From positions 3,854,427 through 3,918,426 of the forward strand of contig NZ_CP063311.1 in NCBI RefSeq assembly GCF_015245355.1: a stretch of DNA of 64,000 nucleotides. Direction: 5' to 3'. Position 1 is the first letter of the stretch; each line of letters opens with the position of its first letter. This document shows, in pieces, positions 47,772-56,149 of the stretch. The notes under the pieces are model-generated. The model was not told the origin of the DNA and searched no databases. It saw only the letters and a list, made by a program, of their open reading frames with translations. Made by a program: the position numbers and the translations under genes. The DNA is from Anabaenopsis elenkinii CCIBt3563 (lineage in GTDB: Bacteria; Cyanobacteriota; Cyanobacteriia; Cyanobacteriales; Nostocaceae).

Positions 47772-48732
47772 AAACTGTGAAAAAGTCTTCTTCTGCCCAA
47801 GCTGGGGCTGCATCTTTAGCGGCCATGGTCAAAACGGCGTAGTCTTTGGGTTTGACTCCGGGGGGTAGTTCTTTAGGAACTCCCATGATTGTTTGGGTTT
47901 TAAATACGGTTCCTGGTTGAAGGTCAAAGAAGGGAAATTCTGGTTCTGTACAACCTAAACAAGGCATACCGGCGCGAGTTTTGGAGGAAACACGGTTCCA
48001 CAAAATGCGGTTACAGGATGAGTGGGTCATGGGACCACGACAGCCTAAATCATAAAATAGGCAACCTTTACGTTGACCAAATTCCCCTGTGGATGCTTTG
48101 TAAGCAAAGTGAACGTTACGGGTACAGCCTGTTTGAGTGTATGTGTTGAAGAAGGTTTGGGGACGATGTAATTCATCTAGGGCGATGTCGGTTATGCGTC
48201 CGGTGGCGATCGCCACTAATATCTGCGTAATCCAATCGGGATGGGCGGGACATCCGGGAATATTAATTACCGGTATTCCGGCTTTAGAAACAAAATCCTG
48301 ACCTAAAAAGCCCCCTGGTTGACGCTTGAGAAATTGCAAGCCTGTTGATTCGCTGGGGTTGGGTGACATAGCTGGGATTCCTCCCCATGTGGCGCAGTCT
48401 CCCACTGCTACGATAAATTTAGCCGATTGGGATAGGTCGGTTAACCAGTCTTTCATGGGGCGATCGGCGAAACGGTTCCATTCCCCTGTACCATTGGGGG
48501 CATTTACAACGCTGCCTTCAAAGACTAAGATATCTAGGGGAATTTTGCCTAAGATACAATCCCAGAGGAGGGTTTGTAAATCGTTACCTAGTTCCAGTCC
48601 CAAGGAGGGATGCCAAAGTACCTTAATACCAAAGTCGGCAATTAAATCACAGACTGTCGGTTCTTCGGCGTTAAGAAATGACATGGTGTTACCTGAGCAC
48701 GCACCACCTTGCAGCCATAGTACGTTAGTCAT
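47770..48732 (-). CDS. hupS: Uptake [NiFe]-hydrogenase small subunit HupS
   Basis: The 320-residue subunit carries the electron-relay Fe-S clusters. Typical motifs are LWLQGGACSGNTMSFLNAEE at the N-terminus, VGDCATWGGIPA, NIPGCPAHPDW and the Cys-rich C-terminal half (GCRGPMTHSSCN, GMPCLGCTEP). There is no twin-arginine signal peptide, as in other cyanobacterial HupS, so the enzyme faces the cytoplasm. It is the first gene of hupSL. Confidence 0.97.
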   Translation of the reverse strand: MTNVLWLQGGACSGNTMSFLNAEEPTVCDLIADFGIKVLWHPSLGLELGNDLQTLLWDCILGKIPLDILVFEGSVVNAPNGTGEWNRFADRPMKDWLTDLSQSAKFIVAVGDCATWGGIPAMSPNPSESTGLQFLKRQPGGFLGQDFVSKAGIPVINIPGCPAHPDWITQILVAIATGRITDIALDELHRPQTFFNTYTQTGCTRNVHFAYKASTGEFGQRKGCLFYDLGCRGPMTHSSCNRILWNRVSSKTRAGMPCLGCTEPEFPFFDLQPGTVFKTQTIMGVPKELPPGVKPKDYAVLTMAAKDAAPAWAEEDFFTV

Positions 48733-48949
48733 TAGCTAGACATTTTTGTATTGTTGATTATGCACTGATGGAGGTGATGAGACTTGTAGAGTATCACCTG
48801 TTTATCAATATTTATTATTATAATTTAATTTTTGAATTAATTATTTTTTCTTCATCAAAATGTAATAGATTATTGAAGTTAGCAGTCCTCAAATAGTCTT
48901 TAAATATTTCAGGTGTTTAAAGGTGATATTAATATTGGCAATTTCCCGG

Positions 48950-48963
48950 TTGATTTTGATCAA
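48950..48963. promoter_or_regulatory. FNR/CRP-type palindrome upstream of hupS
   Basis: TTGATTTTGATCAA matches the E. coli FNR consensus TTGATN4ATCAA at every fixed position, about 225 bases upstream of the hupS start. A related dyad, AATTGAT-TTG-ATCAATT, lies at 48985-49001. The binding protein in this organism is unknown. Confidence 0.5.
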
Positions 48964-49044
48964 CAGATTGCCTTATGGTAAAAGAATTGATTTGATCAAT
49001 TTTCCACGTAGATTAATCAAATCTATACAAGGGTATGGGGAAAA

Positions 49045-49147
49045 TGAGCGCCGATTTCATTTGAGTTGAGTACAGCGGTTAGGATGTTGACCCCAGAGGA
49101 TTGATGATATTAATATGTGTACTTGCTTGACTTGAATAGTGCTATAT
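49045..49147. repeat. Short MITE-like element, hup side
   Basis: GCGCCGATTTCATTTGAG..GAGTACAG at the left and TGTGTACTTG..TTGAATAGTGCTA at the right form imperfect inverted repeats. The element aligns with 50944-51053, including a shared middle GATGATATTAA-like stretch. Confidence 0.55.
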
Positions 49148-49366
49148 TTCCTAGTTTGGATCGGGGAATCTCAAACCGCAGTCTACAGCACAATACCGTT
49201 GACTTAAAATAATTATCAGCTGAGTCTCACACACTGCAATCTTAGCTACTTAGATTTGATTTTGGGCTTAATTGCCAAGTGTTGATTTATGGGATTTTAA
49301 ACCTGTGTAAATCTGCTGAGTTGATAAACCTACCCATTAATGGGCTTTGACCAAATCAAGGCAGTT

Positions 49367-50344
49367 ATGAACCCCACTATTACAGATTCAGCAGTAAAAG
49401 CAGCGATCGCAGCTATTGGCTCGGAGTCAGCCACAGTAGCAGAAAAAATCCAGATGCTGATTGAAATGGCTCAAGGCTTTCATCAGCAACCCAAAACCGC
49501 CCAAGATTTACGCAATGCAATGGGTCTATATTACCGAGCCTATCAGATGTGTGGTGAGGAATACCCCCTATTGCAAGCCAGGGCTTTGGTGGGGATGGCA
49601 GGGACGTTACAAAGTATACCTAATGGCGGTTCTCAACTGCTGCTAGAAGCCAAAGCAAATTATGAGCAAGCTTTGCCAATTTTACAGCAATTAGCATTAC
49701 CGGCAGAAGTGGCAGAGGCACAGATGAATCTGGGGCTGGTTTTGCAGTCGTTAGTACCATTCAATCTGGCACGGATGACGGACAGTATCCAAGCCTATCA
49801 TCAGGCTTTGCAGGTGTTTACTTGGGACAATTACCCACAGGAATACGCAATTTTATACAATAATATTGCGATCGCCTATTTGTCCATGCCTATGGCATCA
49901 CAACAAGAATACCTACGTCAGGGGTTAGCAGTACAATCCTTTGAAGTGGCATTACAGCACATTAACTTAATTGACCATCCTCGTGAATATGCCATGTTGC
50001 AAAACAATTTGGGTAATGCTTTGCAATATTTAGTCAGTTCCCATCCTCTAGATAATAACTTACGGGCGATCGCAGCTTATGACGAAGCCCTCAAAGTCCG
50101 TAACCCCAGAGACACCCCCCTAGAATACGCCAACACCATATCGAATAAAGCGAACGCCTTATTTAACTTACCCGATGACCTAGAAAAGCCAGAATTGGGG
50201 AATCCTCAAAACCTCTTACAAGCATATAATTACTATCAAGAAGCTTGGGCAATTTTCACCAAACATGAACAGCAAGAACAAGCAGAAATTGTCGCCCAAG
50301 CTATACAAGATATAGAAGCACAAATGCGCGTAACTATGGATTAG
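49367..50344 (+). CDS. TPR-like protein of the extended hyp operon
   Basis: The protein is about 325 residues and built of helical repeats (ATVAEKIQMLIEMAQGFHQQ, AEAQMNLGLVLQSL, YAMLQNNLGNALQYL, YANTISNKANALFNLP). It resembles the TPR protein Alr0691 of Anabaena PCC 7120, which is the third gene of the stretch before hypF known as the extended hyp operon. Function is unknown; a chaperone for hydrogenase small-subunit Fe-S assembly has been proposed for this gene group. ATG at 49367 with AAGG upstream is preferred over 49340. Confidence 0.78.
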   Translation: MNPTITDSAVKAAIAAIGSESATVAEKIQMLIEMAQGFHQQPKTAQDLRNAMGLYYRAYQMCGEEYPLLQARALVGMAGTLQSIPNGGSQLLLEAKANYEQALPILQQLALPAEVAEAQMNLGLVLQSLVPFNLARMTDSIQAYHQALQVFTWDNYPQEYAILYNNIAIAYLSMPMASQQEYLRQGLAVQSFEVALQHINLIDHPREYAMLQNNLGNALQYLVSSHPLDNNLRAIAAYDEALKVRNPRDTPLEYANTISNKANALFNLPDDLEKPELGNPQNLLQAYNYYQEAWAIFTKHEQQEQAEIVAQAIQDIEAQMRVTMD

Positions 50345-50378
50345 TTGGGAATTTACTTACACCTATCACCGAATCACT

Positions 50379-50618
50379 ATGACAGAAATACTCTCGAACT
50401 TAGCAGATGGTAACTTGAACCTAACCACAGAATTTACCTGGATATTGATAGCTATCGCCTTATCAATGTTTAGCGGTGCAATTAGTGCCATGATATTAGC
50501 AGGAAAAGACATTGGCTATCAATTTTCAGCCACTTTAGGGGCATTATTTGCCCCTGCTGGTGTGATTCCCGCCATATTATTAAGTTTTGCTCTACTCAAC
50601 CTATTCAGCAGTTATTAG
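50379..50618 (+). CDS. Small membrane protein of the extended hyp operon
   Basis: The 79-residue protein has two hydrophobic segments (FTWILIAIALSMFSGAISAM and GVIPAILLSFALLNLF) and a short N-terminus. It corresponds by position to one of the small genes (asr0689/asr0690) next to alr0691 in Anabaena PCC 7120. Function is unknown. It starts 34 bases after the TPR gene, so it is co-transcribed. Confidence 0.75.
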   Translation: MTEILSNLADGNLNLTTEFTWILIAIALSMFSGAISAMILAGKDIGYQFSATLGALFAPAGVIPAILLSFALLNLFSSY

Positions 50619-50626
50619 GAGGCATA

Positions 50627-50848
50627 ATGTTAGAACTTGGATGGCTATCTGCCAAATTATTTTTCAAAGGTAAACTTCTGCGTGACCCAGGGGATTTTTT
50701 CCAAAAAATTCTCATGGCGACAGGTGTCGGTTCTCTCATATTGATATTATCCCAAACTGCAATCCCTTTTTACCTAGCAGTGACAGTATGTAGTTTAATT
50801 ACAGGTGCAATGATGCCATATCTATTGAAAGATTTCAAAATGAAATAA
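50627..50848 (+). CDS. Second small membrane protein of the extended hyp operon
   Basis: The 73-residue protein has two hydrophobic segments (ILMATGVGSLILILSQ and FYLAVTVCSLITGAMM). An AGGAGG site overlaps the stop of the previous gene, giving tight coupling. With its neighbour it may form a small membrane complex; function is unknown. A MITE-like repeat lies downstream. Confidence 0.72.
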   Translation: MLELGWLSAKLFFKGKLLRDPGDFFQKILMATGVGSLILILSQTAIPFYLAVTVCSLITGAMMPYLLKDFKMK

Positions 50849-51155
50849 ATCTAGTATCTGCAATTAATCAAATACAGATGAATCAGGAATTATATGTATT
50901 CATCTGTGTACCCTGCGGTTAGTAGTTAATTGCAGAAATTTTATTTACAGCGCATTTTATCTGAGTGAAGTACAGAAGGGCGGGCAGGATGCCCACCCCA
51001 CAAGATTTATGATATTAAGATGTGTACTTTATTTACTTGAAAAGTGCTGTAAATGAGAGGGCGGGAAAATACTGAGCCTATAATAACATTGATAACCTGG
51101 CGAATAATTATATCACCAAGTCAGCCAAATACTACCAACTACCGACCAATATCTC
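50849..51155. other. Spacer before the NifU/Rieske gene, with MITE-like element
   Basis: The 307-base spacer splits the extended hyp operon. Its centre is the repeat at 50944-51053. If the operon has an internal promoter before the NifU/Rieske gene, it is here. Confidence 0.5.
50944..51053. repeat. Short MITE-like element, hyp side
   Basis: The ends TTTACAGC and GCTGTAAA are exact complements, and about 30 bases on each side form an imperfect inverted repeat (GAGTGAAGTACA against TGTACTTTATTTAC). The middle contains GGGCGGGCAGGATGCCCACCCC, a GC hairpin. Total length is about 110 bp, with no coding capacity. Confidence 0.65.
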
Positions 51156-51992
51156 ATGACCAAGCTGGAAGAATTAGTTACGGAGATTAACCGATTTGAA
51201 GCGATTATATCTCAATGGGATGAAAGCCAAAGGTGTGTAGCTGTAGGACTAAAAAGAGCGATTGAAGATTTACATAAAGCAGCACTGACTAGTTTAATTA
51301 AAACCGTCAAAAAAGAGTCAATATCAGCCTTGCGGCAGGCAGTAGATGATGATATAGTATATTCTGTTCTGCTCTATCATGAACTAATTAAACCCCCACA
51401 ACCATCCCTAATAGACAGAGTGCAAGCAGCCCTTGCAGAAGTTAGACCCGGCTTACAAAGCCATAACGGTGATGTGGAATTTGTGGCAATTAAAGCACCT
51501 GATACAGTAGAAGTTAAATTAATTGGTAGTTGTAGCAGCTGTGCCACTTCTAATTTAACTTTAACTCAAACTGTGGAACAATCGATAAAAAATCATTGTC
51601 CGGAAATTACCAAAGTTGTGGCTGTTAATGATGGTGCTTCTGGAGTCAATAGTATATTGGCTGGGAAAGATACAGCCACTTGGGTAAAAGTGACCACAGT
51701 GGAGCAAATTCCCCAATCGGGAATCTTGACAGGTAAAATAGGGAAGAATTCCCTGATTTTATATCGTCATGGTGAAAATGTTAACTGTTACCTGAATGCT
51801 TGCCCACACCTAGCAACTCCTTTAGATCGGGGTAAGTTAGATAATCACATTCTCACTTGTGCATCTCATGGATTTCAGTATAACTTACAAACTGGTGAAT
51901 GTTTAACTGTTGCGGATATTCCATTACAGTCTTATCCAGTACAAATTAAAAACGATAAAGTGTTTGTAAAATTGCCTAAATATTCTGTTTGA
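51156..51992 (+). CDS. NifU-like/Rieske fusion protein
   Basis: The 278-residue protein has a helical N-terminus, a NifU C-terminal-type domain with C126-S-S-C129 (GSCSSCATSNLTL), and a Rieske-type [2Fe-2S] domain with C216-x-H218 and C235-x2-H238 (NACPHLATPLDRG, CASHGFQY). It corresponds to Alr0692 of Anabaena PCC 7120. It could supply or carry clusters for HupS; this is inferred from the domains and the hyp context. It ends overlapping or abutting the NHL gene. Confidence 0.82.
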   Translation: MTKLEELVTEINRFEAIISQWDESQRCVAVGLKRAIEDLHKAALTSLIKTVKKESISALRQAVDDDIVYSVLLYHELIKPPQPSLIDRVQAALAEVRPGLQSHNGDVEFVAIKAPDTVEVKLIGSCSSCATSNLTLTQTVEQSIKNHCPEITKVVAVNDGASGVNSILAGKDTATWVKVTTVEQIPQSGILTGKIGKNSLILYRHGENVNCYLNACPHLATPLDRGKLDNHILTCASHGFQYNLQTGECLTVADIPLQSYPVQIKNDKVFVKLPKYSV

Positions 51993-52027
51993 TTCAGGTA
52001 ATTTTTATAGGAAATAATCGCCGGTTA

Positions 52028-53200
52028 ATGGATATACCCATCAATATTAATGCTGCACCCCAATTACCTTTATCGGCTCATGGTCCTGAGGTGATTTTAG
52101 GTGATATAATTACACCAGAAATATTAGCAGTGCCTATAGTACCTAGTGCGGTATCTATGTTTGGCCCTCGTGGTGCTTGTTTATTATCTCCAACCGGTCC
52201 ATTATGGGTATCAGATACGGGACATCACCGCTTATTGGGATGGCGAAATTTACCGACTAGAGATAGTCAACCAGCTGACTGGGTAATTGGACAACCGGAT
52301 TTTGAGCATGAGGGACAAAATGCTAAAAGTTCACCGGGGAGAAATACTTTTAGTGTTCCTACGGGAATTTGTGCTTGTGGTCATGGGTTAGCGGTGGCTG
52401 ATGCTTGGAATCATCGGGTATTGATTTGGTATAATGTCCCGGAAGATAGTCATGTACCAGCAGATTTAGTGTTAGGTCAAGCTGATTTTAGCCATTGTGA
52501 ACCCAATGGAGGTACTTCAGCAGCAGCTGATACTATGCACTGGCCCTATGGTGTTTTTTATGATCAAGGTAAGTTATTTGTTGCTGATACGGGAAATCGG
52601 CGGTTATTAATTTGGCATGAGTTACCTACAGAAAATGGTCAACCAGCTGATTTAGTTTTGGGACAACCAGATCTGATATCGCGCCATGAAAATGGGGGGG
52701 GTTCTCCTACTGCTGCGAGTATGCGCTGGTGTCATGATATTACGGTTTGGGATGATAATTTAGTGGTGGCTGATGCGGGTAATCATCGGGTAATGATTTG
52801 GGAGGGAATACCTACAGAAAATAATGCGCCTTGTGCGGTGGTTCTGGGACAACAAGGCTTTGATGTTGTGGAAATGAATCAAGGTGTTTATTTTCCTAGT
52901 GCTGGTAGTATGAGTATGCCTTATGGTGTAGGTGTTGGTAATGATTGGTTGCTGGTTGCTGATACTGCTAATTCCCGGTTGTTAGGATGGAAAAGACGGG
53001 AATCTTTATTATTATTGCAGGGGGCGGTGGCTGATGCGATCGCGGGACAAGCAAATTTTGACAGTAAAGGTGAAAATCGTAATTTTGGTTTACCAGGGCG
53101 GGATAGTTTAAATTGGTGTTATGGGGTGAAGGTTTGCGGTAATACCGTGGTGATTGCTGATTCTGGAAATAATCGGGTTTTGTTGTGGCGGTTACAGTAA
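52028..53200 (+). CDS. NHL-repeat beta-propeller protein
   Basis: The 390-residue protein has about five NHL-type blades, recognised by repeated (V/L)(A)DxGNxRxLIW with a preceding A-D-L-V-L-G-Q (VADTGNRRLLIWHELP, VADAGNHRVMIWEGIP, IADSGNNRVLLWRL). It corresponds to Alr0693 of Anabaena PCC 7120. Propellers of this type bind proteins; the partner here may be a hydrogenase assembly factor (inference). ATG at 52028 is preferred over TTG at 51989, which overlaps the previous stop. Confidence 0.8.
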   Translation: MDIPININAAPQLPLSAHGPEVILGDIITPEILAVPIVPSAVSMFGPRGACLLSPTGPLWVSDTGHHRLLGWRNLPTRDSQPADWVIGQPDFEHEGQNAKSSPGRNTFSVPTGICACGHGLAVADAWNHRVLIWYNVPEDSHVPADLVLGQADFSHCEPNGGTSAAADTMHWPYGVFYDQGKLFVADTGNRRLLIWHELPTENGQPADLVLGQPDLISRHENGGGSPTAASMRWCHDITVWDDNLVVADAGNHRVMIWEGIPTENNAPCAVVLGQQGFDVVEMNQGVYFPSAGSMSMPYGVGVGNDWLLVADTANSRLLGWKRRESLLLLQGAVADAIAGQANFDSKGENRNFGLPGRDSLNWCYGVKVCGNTVVIADSGNNRVLLWRLQ

Positions 53201-53217
53201 GAGTTTTTTAAATCCTG

Positions 53218-55623
53218 ATGCGTAAAAAAAGAACCATGGAAGATGTGGTAACCGAAGAAATTAGAGTTCGTGGTACTGTTCAGGGTGTGGGATTTCGCCC
53301 TACTGTTTATCGTTTAGCTAAAGCTGGGGGGTTATGTGGTGAAGTTTGTAATGATGGTGAGGGGGTTTTAATTCGGGTGTCTGGAAGTGAGGGGGCGATC
53401 GCTGATTTTGTAGGACGACTATATATTGAATGTCCTCCTTTGGCAAAAATTCAGGAGTTGATTCGCACACCTTATGAGGGTAATTGGAGTTTTCCTGATT
53501 TTGTGATTGCTCACAGTGTCAGCAGTTCTATTAAAACTGAAATTGCTCCTGATGCTGCGACTTGTCCCCAATGTCAACAAGAAATTTTTGACCCCTTTAG
53601 TCGATTTTTTCGTTATCCTTTTACTAATTGCACTCACTGCGGCCCCCGGTTCAGTATTATTCGTGGGATTCCTTACGATAGATGCAATACCAGTATGTCT
53701 GCGTTCCCTATGTGTGCGGAATGTGAGCAGGAGTATAATGATGTAGAAAATCGCCGTTTTCATGCCCAACCTGTAGCTTGTCATACTTGCGGACCCACAG
53801 CTTGGTTAGAACGCGCTGATGGTCAACCTGTGACGGCTTCCATGTTTTCTATGCTTGATGATGTGGATGCTGTTTGTACTTTGCTGCAAAAAGGGGAGAT
53901 TGTGGCTATTAAGGGGTTGGGTGGTATTCATCTGGCTTGTGATGCAACTCAAGAGGGGGTTGTGCAAAAACTCCGTCAACGTAAACACCGTGATCATAAG
54001 CCTTTGGCTTTAATGGCGCGGGATATTTCTATTATTGAACAATATTGTATAGTCAACGCCAGGGAAAGGGAATTATTACAGAGTCCCGCAGCGCCTATTG
54101 TGTTGTTACATCAGAAACCATGGGAAAGTGAAGATGGGAAGCTAATTCCTGAGTTTCCCATTGCGCCTGGAGTTGCACCAGGGCAAAATACCCTGGGTTT
54201 TATGTTACCTTATACACCTTTACATCATTTAATTTTACGGCGGATGAAGCGCCCCATTGTGCTAACCAGTGGGAATATTGCTGATGAACCACAATGTATT
54301 GATAATGGGGAAGCTAGGGAAAAGTTAGGTAAAATAGCTGATTATTTTCTGTTACACAATCGGGAAATTGTCAACCGAGTTGATGATTCTGTGGTGCGGG
54401 TGGTTGATGATCAAGTAAAAATCATTCGCAGAGCTAGGGGATACGCACCAGCACCGATGAAGTTACCGCCGGGATTTGAGCAGGTACCGCCGATTTTAGC
54501 AATGGGTAGTCAGTTAAAAAATACCTTTTGTCTATTGCGGGAAAATGAGGCGATTGTTTCCCAGCATTTGGGAGATTTAGAAAATGCAGGGGCTTTTTAT
54601 GGCTATCATGATACACTCAATCTCTATTTAAATTTATTTGAACATCAACCCCAGGCGATCGCTGTTGACAAACATCCTGAATATCTGGCGACAAAACTGG
54701 GTAAGGAAGTCGCACCTGTGAATAAAGTTAAATTGCATCAGATCCAACATCATCACGCCCATATTGCTGCTTGTATGGCAGAAAATGGTATTCCTTTAAA
54801 TGCACCCCCAGTTTTAGGTATTGCTTTAGATGGGTTGGGTTATGGCGAAGATGGTACATTTTGGGGGGGTGAATTTCTGTTAGCAGATTATCGCCAATTT
54901 CAGCGATTAGCAACTTTTAAGCCTGTAGCTATGATTGGGGGTGAAAAGGCTATTTACCAACCTTGGCGTAATACCTACGCCCATTTACTTAGCGCTGATC
55001 TTTGGGAGACTTGTCAACAAGAATATTCTGAGTTGGAAATTATCAAATTTTTACAGCAAAAGCCTTTAAAGCTGATTAATCAAGCTGTAGCACAGGGAAT
55101 TAACTCCCCCCTCGCTTCCTCCGTTGGGAGGTTATTCGATGGGGTTGCAGCTGCTATGGGTATTTATCCCCAAGAATGCAGCTATGAAGGACAAGCTGCG
55201 ATCGCCATGGAGGCTTTAGTTAATCCTCACAGTTTAAATAATTATGAAGAAACTCTAATTTATCCTTTTGAGGTAAATTTTTCCGATAGTATTTACTATA
55301 TAGACTCTAAAGCAATGTGGCCAGACTTACTTCAAGACTTGCAAAAACAAGTTACGCCATCAGATATAGCTACAAAATTTCATCAAAGTTTATCTCAAAC
55401 TATTGTCAATTTAGTTAAACATCTGTGTCACGAAAATGTAATTAATCAGGTGGCTTTAACAGGGGGTGTATTTCAAAACTGTATCTTATTAGCACAGGTA
55501 AAGGCAGGTTTAGAAAAGTTAGGTATCCATGTACTGACACATAATTTATTTCCTGCTAATGATGGCAATATATCATTGGGACAGGCGGTGATTACCGCAG
55601 CACAATTAATGAATGTTTCTTAA
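53218..55623 (+). CDS. hypF: Carbamoyltransferase HypF
   Basis: The 801-residue protein makes the CN ligand precursor of the NiFe site from carbamoyl phosphate. Domains in order are an acylphosphatase-like domain (VQGVGFRPTVYRLA), paired zinc fingers (CPQCQQE, CTHCGPRF, CAECEQEY, CHTCGP), a YrdC-like domain (IKGLGGIHLACDAT), and a Kae1-like domain with HHHAHIAACMAE and LTGGVFQNCILL. The start could be 53218 or the in-frame ATG at 53236. It follows the NHL gene by 17 bases and precedes hypC after a MITE insertion. Confidence 0.96.
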   Translation: MRKKRTMEDVVTEEIRVRGTVQGVGFRPTVYRLAKAGGLCGEVCNDGEGVLIRVSGSEGAIADFVGRLYIECPPLAKIQELIRTPYEGNWSFPDFVIAHSVSSSIKTEIAPDAATCPQCQQEIFDPFSRFFRYPFTNCTHCGPRFSIIRGIPYDRCNTSMSAFPMCAECEQEYNDVENRRFHAQPVACHTCGPTAWLERADGQPVTASMFSMLDDVDAVCTLLQKGEIVAIKGLGGIHLACDATQEGVVQKLRQRKHRDHKPLALMARDISIIEQYCIVNARERELLQSPAAPIVLLHQKPWESEDGKLIPEFPIAPGVAPGQNTLGFMLPYTPLHHLILRRMKRPIVLTSGNIADEPQCIDNGEAREKLGKIADYFLLHNREIVNRVDDSVVRVVDDQVKIIRRARGYAPAPMKLPPGFEQVPPILAMGSQLKNTFCLLRENEAIVSQHLGDLENAGAFYGYHDTLNLYLNLFEHQPQAIAVDKHPEYLATKLGKEVAPVNKVKLHQIQHHHAHIAACMAENGIPLNAPPVLGIALDGLGYGEDGTFWGGEFLLADYRQFQRLATFKPVAMIGGEKAIYQPWRNTYAHLLSADLWETCQQEYSELEIIKFLQQKPLKLINQAVAQGINSPLASSVGRLFDGVAAAMGIYPQECSYEGQAAIAMEALVNPHSLNNYEETLIYPFEVNFSDSIYYIDSKAMWPDLLQDLQKQVTPSDIATKFHQSLSQTIVNLVKHLCHENVINQVALTGGVFQNCILLAQVKAGLEKLGIHVLTHNLFPANDGNISLGQAVITAAQLMNVS

Positions 55624-55674
55624 AATGCTGTTGAGGTTAGTTTAATTTCCCACCAAAGTAAGGTTGTAAGGCTG

Positions 55675-55840
55675 AGAGGATGTTTAGTAAGTCATGATTA
55701 GTGTATCAACTATTGTTTCACCCCACCCTAACCCTCCCCTTGTAAGGGGAGGGGACTGGATTTTATTGTTTTTTGTGTGTTCCCTGTTCCCTGTTTCCTA
55801 AGATAAAAATTACCTGTTGAAAACTTATCAAACATCCTCT
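55675..55840. repeat. Uninterrupted 166-bp MITE between hypF and hypC
   Basis: The ends are AGAGGATGTTTA and CAAACATCCTCT. The centre is a GC-rich palindrome (CCCTCCCCTTGTAAGGGGAGGGG), and a GTTCCCTGTTCCCTG tract sits in the right half. It is the whole reference copy for the other family members here. Its position, 14 bases before hypC, puts it inside the operon. Confidence 0.82.
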
Positions 55841-55854
55841 TACAGAAAAAAACA

Positions 55855-56106
55855 ATGTGTTTAGGAATTCCCGGTCAAATTATCGAAATCAGCGATATTA
55901 ACCATAAATTAGCGATAGTTAATATCGGTGGAGTTAAACGTCAAGTTAATATTGCTTGTATTGTTAATGAAGAACATCCCCCGGAAAAATGTATTGGTGA
56001 TTGGGTACTAGTTCATGTCGGTTTTGCGATGAATCGGATCAATGAGGAGGAAGCAAAGGAAACATTACAACTACTAGAAGAACTAGCTCAAGCAGTGAGT
56101 AATTAA
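55855..56106 (+). CDS. hypC: Hydrogenase maturation chaperone HypC
   Basis: The 83-residue protein starts with the HypC signature MCLGIPGQIIEI, whose C2 binds the Fe(CN)2CO moiety together with HypD. It then has VNIGGVKRQVNIACI and a conserved DWVLVHVGFAMNRI. It hands the iron centre to HupL. A MITE lies directly upstream, and the AT-rich AGAAAAAAACA before the ATG is a weak translation signal. Confidence 0.96.
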   Translation: MCLGIPGQIIEISDINHKLAIVNIGGVKRQVNIACIVNEEHPPEKCIGDWVLVHVGFAMNRINEEEAKETLQLLEELAQAVSN

Positions 56107-56149
56107 AGGTCTTCCCTAAAAAAACTCAATAACCAGCGGAAATACTTTT

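Larger units (their letters stand above)
48733..49366. other. Divergent promoter region of hupSL and the extended hyp operon
   Basis: The 634-base AT-rich region separates hupS (minus) from the TPR gene (plus). It holds an FNR-type palindrome (48950-48963), a second dyad (48985-49001) and a MITE-like element (49045-49147). I found no GTAN8TAC NtcA site by eye. Confidence 0.6.

Noticed and set aside
48733..49366. NtcA binding site upstream of hupS
   Set aside because: No GTAN8TAC match was found by eye; only partial resemblances exist, so none is reported.
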